Positions 61,779-64,000 of a stretch of 64,000 nucleotides of DNA are shown in pieces (position 1 is the stretch's first letter; every line of letters starts with the position of its first letter). Made by a program: the position numbers and the translations under genes. The DNA lies in contig NZ_JADNRM010000001.1 of assembly GCF_021730445.1 (NCBI RefSeq), forward strand, positions 449,004-513,003. The letters run 5' to 3'. The notes below the pieces were generated by a model. That model was not told where the DNA came from and did not search any database. It saw nothing but the letters and a program-made list of their open reading frames with translations. The DNA is from Phocaeicola faecalis. GTDB lineage: Bacteria > Bacteroidota > Bacteroidia > Bacteroidales > Bacteroidaceae.

Positions 61779-64000
61779 TTATTTCAATATATTAGCAATA
61801 GACGCCGCAGTTAATCCCAATGAGCCTAAAGACGAAGCGATTCCCAGAATGGTTTGGAAATTCATTCTTCCATTCCTGTCTTTTACCGGCACAACAATCT
61901 CGCACCCCGGCTCAATCATATTTCGTCCCGAACCTTTGACTTTGGCCACCTGACCATTCATATAAATGATAAATGCCCTGCTCTTACGAGCATTGTTTGC
62001 AAATCCACCGGCCTGACTAATATAGTATTTCACTGACTTATTATCCCTATAGGCTACAGTATTGGGTAACATCACCGCACCATTTATCCTTACAGTATTA
62101 CTCAATTCGGGAACAACCAATTTATCACCGGCACGAAGCACCACGTCTGCACTGGAACCCGGATTCTTCATCGCCATTTCCAAATCAATACCCACAGAAT
62201 AAACACTGTCCAAGTCCAACTTCAATGAATCCATATTGGCTTGCCCCATTTCACGACGCATCATTTTGAACACATCTTCCATACGCTTCAGCTCCTCGTC
62301 ATTCGCCTGACGAATCAGCTTGGCGCCTTTCACATAAGCAAACGGAGTCACACCACCGGCCTTTTTCACCAAATCAGAAAGACGCTCACTCTTATTGGTC
62401 AGTGAGTAAGTACCGTCATAAAGCACCTCACCTGTAATATCTACATTGGCCTGTTCCTGATAACCGGGGCTTCTTCTGACATACACCTGGTCGTAGGGCT
62501 GCAACACGAAGCCGGGTTCGCCGTCAATCACAAATCCATCCTTCAAAGAAAAAGAATACATTTTACCAATAGTAGAAGAAACATCCGTACTCTTACTGTC
62601 CTTGATACGCCGCGAAACGTCCACACGCACTGTAGATGCCGATTCCTTCAATCCTCCTGCCTGAATAATAATATCTTCCAGCGTCGTATTGTCGGCATAC
62701 GGCAACTCCCCGGGACGGGCCACCTCACCAAACACTGTAATTACACCCATATCCTGCAAATCATGGATGCTGGGAATATAAAGAACATCATTCTTCTGTA
62801 AAGGGATATCGGGAATAGTGCCGTCAAGCACTTTCTTAATGTCAATAGGAATCACCTCACGAGTCAAATTATTACGCTCGCGATACAGCACGGCACGGGC
62901 AGTAAACGCATCCCCCATCAAACCGTCCGCTTTTTCCACCAACTGCCGGACCGTATTCAATGAGCCTCCAAACTGATAGATGCCCGGACGGTAAACCGCA
63001 CCCTTAATCTCCAGTTTGTTTTCAAAACGATTCAAGATAGCCTCGGCAGTCACCTTGTCGCCATCTTTCACCGGAAAAACGGAGTAATCAATATCATCAA
63101 TCGTATAGACCTGATATTCTTTCCCATTCTGGCGAATCATGCGCAGGGCACGGGTGTATGCATCTCCCGAAAAACCACCGGCATACTTAAGCAAAGTCTT
63201 TACATTCTCGCCATTCTTCATTTCGTATTTCATGGGGCGTTTTACGTTCCCTTCAATCTTCACCAATGCTTCATAAGGAGGCACAATGACAACATCCCCC
63301 TCCTGCAAACGAATGTCATCGGTGGTCTTGCCGCGCATGATAAAATCGTACACGTCGACCGTGGCGATAGGCTTGCCGCCGCGAACCAACTGAATGGCAC
63401 GCAAACTACCGATATCATTTACTCCGCCCGCACGGTAAAGAGCATGGAAAACTGTGGAGAAAGAAGAAAGCGCATAAGTACCGGGAGTCAGTACCTCTCC
63501 CATCACGTTCACCTGAATGGTACGGCTGTCTCCCAACGTCACCTTTATTTGTGAAACAGGATTTTCGCTGTCTATACCGGCATAAATCCGGTTCAACTCC
63601 TTGCGTAAATAGTCCGTTGCCTCGCTCACCGTCATGCCGTTCAGATACACCAAACCGATATCTTCTATATTAATGTATCCGTCGGGCGAAATATTATCGC
63701 GTATGGTAGCCTGATTGGTTCCCCAAATGTCTATAATCACTTCATCTCCGGGCCCCAAACGATAATCCACCGGAGTAGCCAGATTCACACTGGGCTCGAA
63801 TGTCAGATTCTTGGTGTTGAAAATATCACGTCCGAAAACCTTTTCCTCCTTCTTTTCATCCTCCTGCAAATAAAGAACCGTGTTATTGTCATATACAATA
63901 TTACCATTCTTATCAATGGTATAGGTACCCATCTCTCTGGGCTCCAAAGGTTCGGTTGTTACATATTTATAAACAGGAACTTCTTTTTTCTCCGAGGATT
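61779..64000 (-). CDS. SLBB-domain polysaccharide export protein (Wza-like), 5' end beyond window
   Basis: At least 739 residues are visible; the frame is open through 64000 (SSEKKEVPVYKYVTTEPLEPREMG), so the start is outside the window and an internal start at 63947 is a TTG artefact. After a Poly_export domain (VDYRLGPGDEVIIDIWGT to LNRIYAG) there are about six SLBB repeats, for example TIQVNVMGEVLTPGTYALSSFSTV, ALVKIEGNVKRPMKYEM, KLEIKGAVYRPGIYQFGG, VITVFGEVARPGELPY and TVRINGAVMLPNTVAYRD. The C-terminus ends in a hydrophobic helix (about the last 25 residues). It forms the outer-membrane exit for the polysaccharide. Coupled to wzz. Confidence 0.93.
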   Translation of the reverse strand, partial: SSEKKEVPVYKYVTTEPLEPREMGTYTIDKNGNIVYDNNTVLYLQEDEKKEEKVFGRDIFNTKNLTFEPSVNLATPVDYRLGPGDEVIIDIWGTNQATIRDNISPDGYINIEDIGLVYLNGMTVSEATDYLRKELNRIYAGIDSENPVSQIKVTLGDSRTIQVNVMGEVLTPGTYALSSFSTVFHALYRAGGVNDIGSLRAIQLVRGGKPIATVDVYDFIMRGKTTDDIRLQEGDVVIVPPYEALVKIEGNVKRPMKYEMKNGENVKTLLKYAGGFSGDAYTRALRMIRQNGKEYQVYTIDDIDYSVFPVKDGDKVTAEAILNRFENKLEIKGAVYRPGIYQFGGSLNTVRQLVEKADGLMGDAFTARAVLYRERNNLTREVIPIDIKKVLDGTIPDIPLQKNDVLYIPSIHDLQDMGVITVFGEVARPGELPYADNTTLEDIIIQAGGLKESASTVRVDVSRRIKDSKSTDVSSTIGKMYSFSLKDGFVIDGEPGFVLQPYDQVYVRRSPGYQEQANVDITGEVLYDGTYSLTNKSERLSDLVKKAGGVTPFAYVKGAKLIRQANDEELKRMEDVFKMMRREMGQANMDSLKLDLDSVYSVGIDLEMAMKNPGSSADVVLRAGDKLVVPELSNTVRINGAVMLPNTVAYRDNKSVKYYISQAGGFANNARKSRAFIIYMNGQVAKVKGSGRNMIEPGCEIVVPVKDRNGRMNFQTILGIASSLGSLGLTAASIANILK

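Noticed and set aside
63945-63947. Start of the exporter gene at 63947
   Set aside because: The codon is TTG and the frame stays open to 64000 with normal protein sequence, so the gene begins beyond the window.

Overview
The window looks like a chromosomal segment of a gut Bacteroidales bacterium, most likely Bacteroides or Phocaeicola. Evidence from the sequence: many starts are preceded by the Bacteroides-type -7 box TAnnTTTG rather than a sigma70 -10 box; the gene content is typical of the group (UpxY-type capsule antiterminator, DUF5686 outer-membrane protein, an Rnf operon led by an RseC-like gene, a gad/glutaminase/ion-channel acid-resistance set); and base composition is moderate except in an AT-rich glycosyltransferase block. 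No tRNA, rRNA, CRISPR array or intact insertion sequence was seen.

Layout. 1-1250 (minus): 5' part of galE (runs off the left edge) and a sugar nucleotidyltransferase-like gene. 1325-7251 (minus): complete rseC-rnfBCDGEA operon with promoter and terminator; RnfG carries an unusual cysteine-rich tail. 7340-10250: an EamA exporter, an MFS transporter, and a decayed AAA-ATPase/nuclease gene on the upstream side of the MFS gene. 10247-20460: acid-resistance genes gadB, glsA, a two-pore-helix-type ion channel and gadC, separated in the middle by a GH29 fucosidase, cutC and a large transglutaminase-like lipoprotein. 20521-27391: orphan hybrid-free histidine kinase, nhaA, a second cation/proton antiporter, lepA. 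27419-33293: small winged-helix protein, C_GCAxxG_C_C protein, 2-hydroxyacid dehydrogenase, rarA, DUF5686 protein. 33445-33671: a gene-sized gap with promoter, nested inverted repeats and terminator, proposed as a small RNA gene. 33698-38359: phosphate uptake, phoU-pstB-pstA-pstC (minus) diverging from pstS (plus), with 11-bp-period direct repeats between them that resemble Pho boxes. 38382-42881: glnS-TPR-dedA and tpx. 42942-45612: a divergent HU-like/VirE-like pair with repeat-rich spacer, and a small secreted protein.

45688-64000 is a surface polysaccharide locus. Read from the right: SLBB/Wza-type exporter (runs off the right edge) and Wzz (minus), rfbA-rfbC (plus), then manC, gmd and fcl (minus, GDP-mannose to GDP-fucose), a terminator and new promoter, then upxY, a tiny unrecorded ORF, a WecA/MraY-like initiating transferase, Wzx flippase, six glycosyltransferases and an EpsG-type polymerase. 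Together these can make activated sugars, start and extend a repeat unit on undecaprenyl phosphate, flip it, polymerise it and export it. rfbB and rfbD for dTDP-rhamnose are not in the window.

Most notable observations: the RnfG C-terminal array of nine cysteines at exact five-residue spacing together with a second flavinylation-type motif; the candidate small RNA at 33.5 kb; the Pho-box-like repeats facing each other between pstC and pstS; a roughly 90-bp palindromic element present at both 20.4 and 60.5 kb; the repeat arrays between the HU-like and VirE-like genes; and a 44-codon ORF that fits exactly between upxY and the initiating transferase. All family assignments are from reading the sequence; no database search was run.
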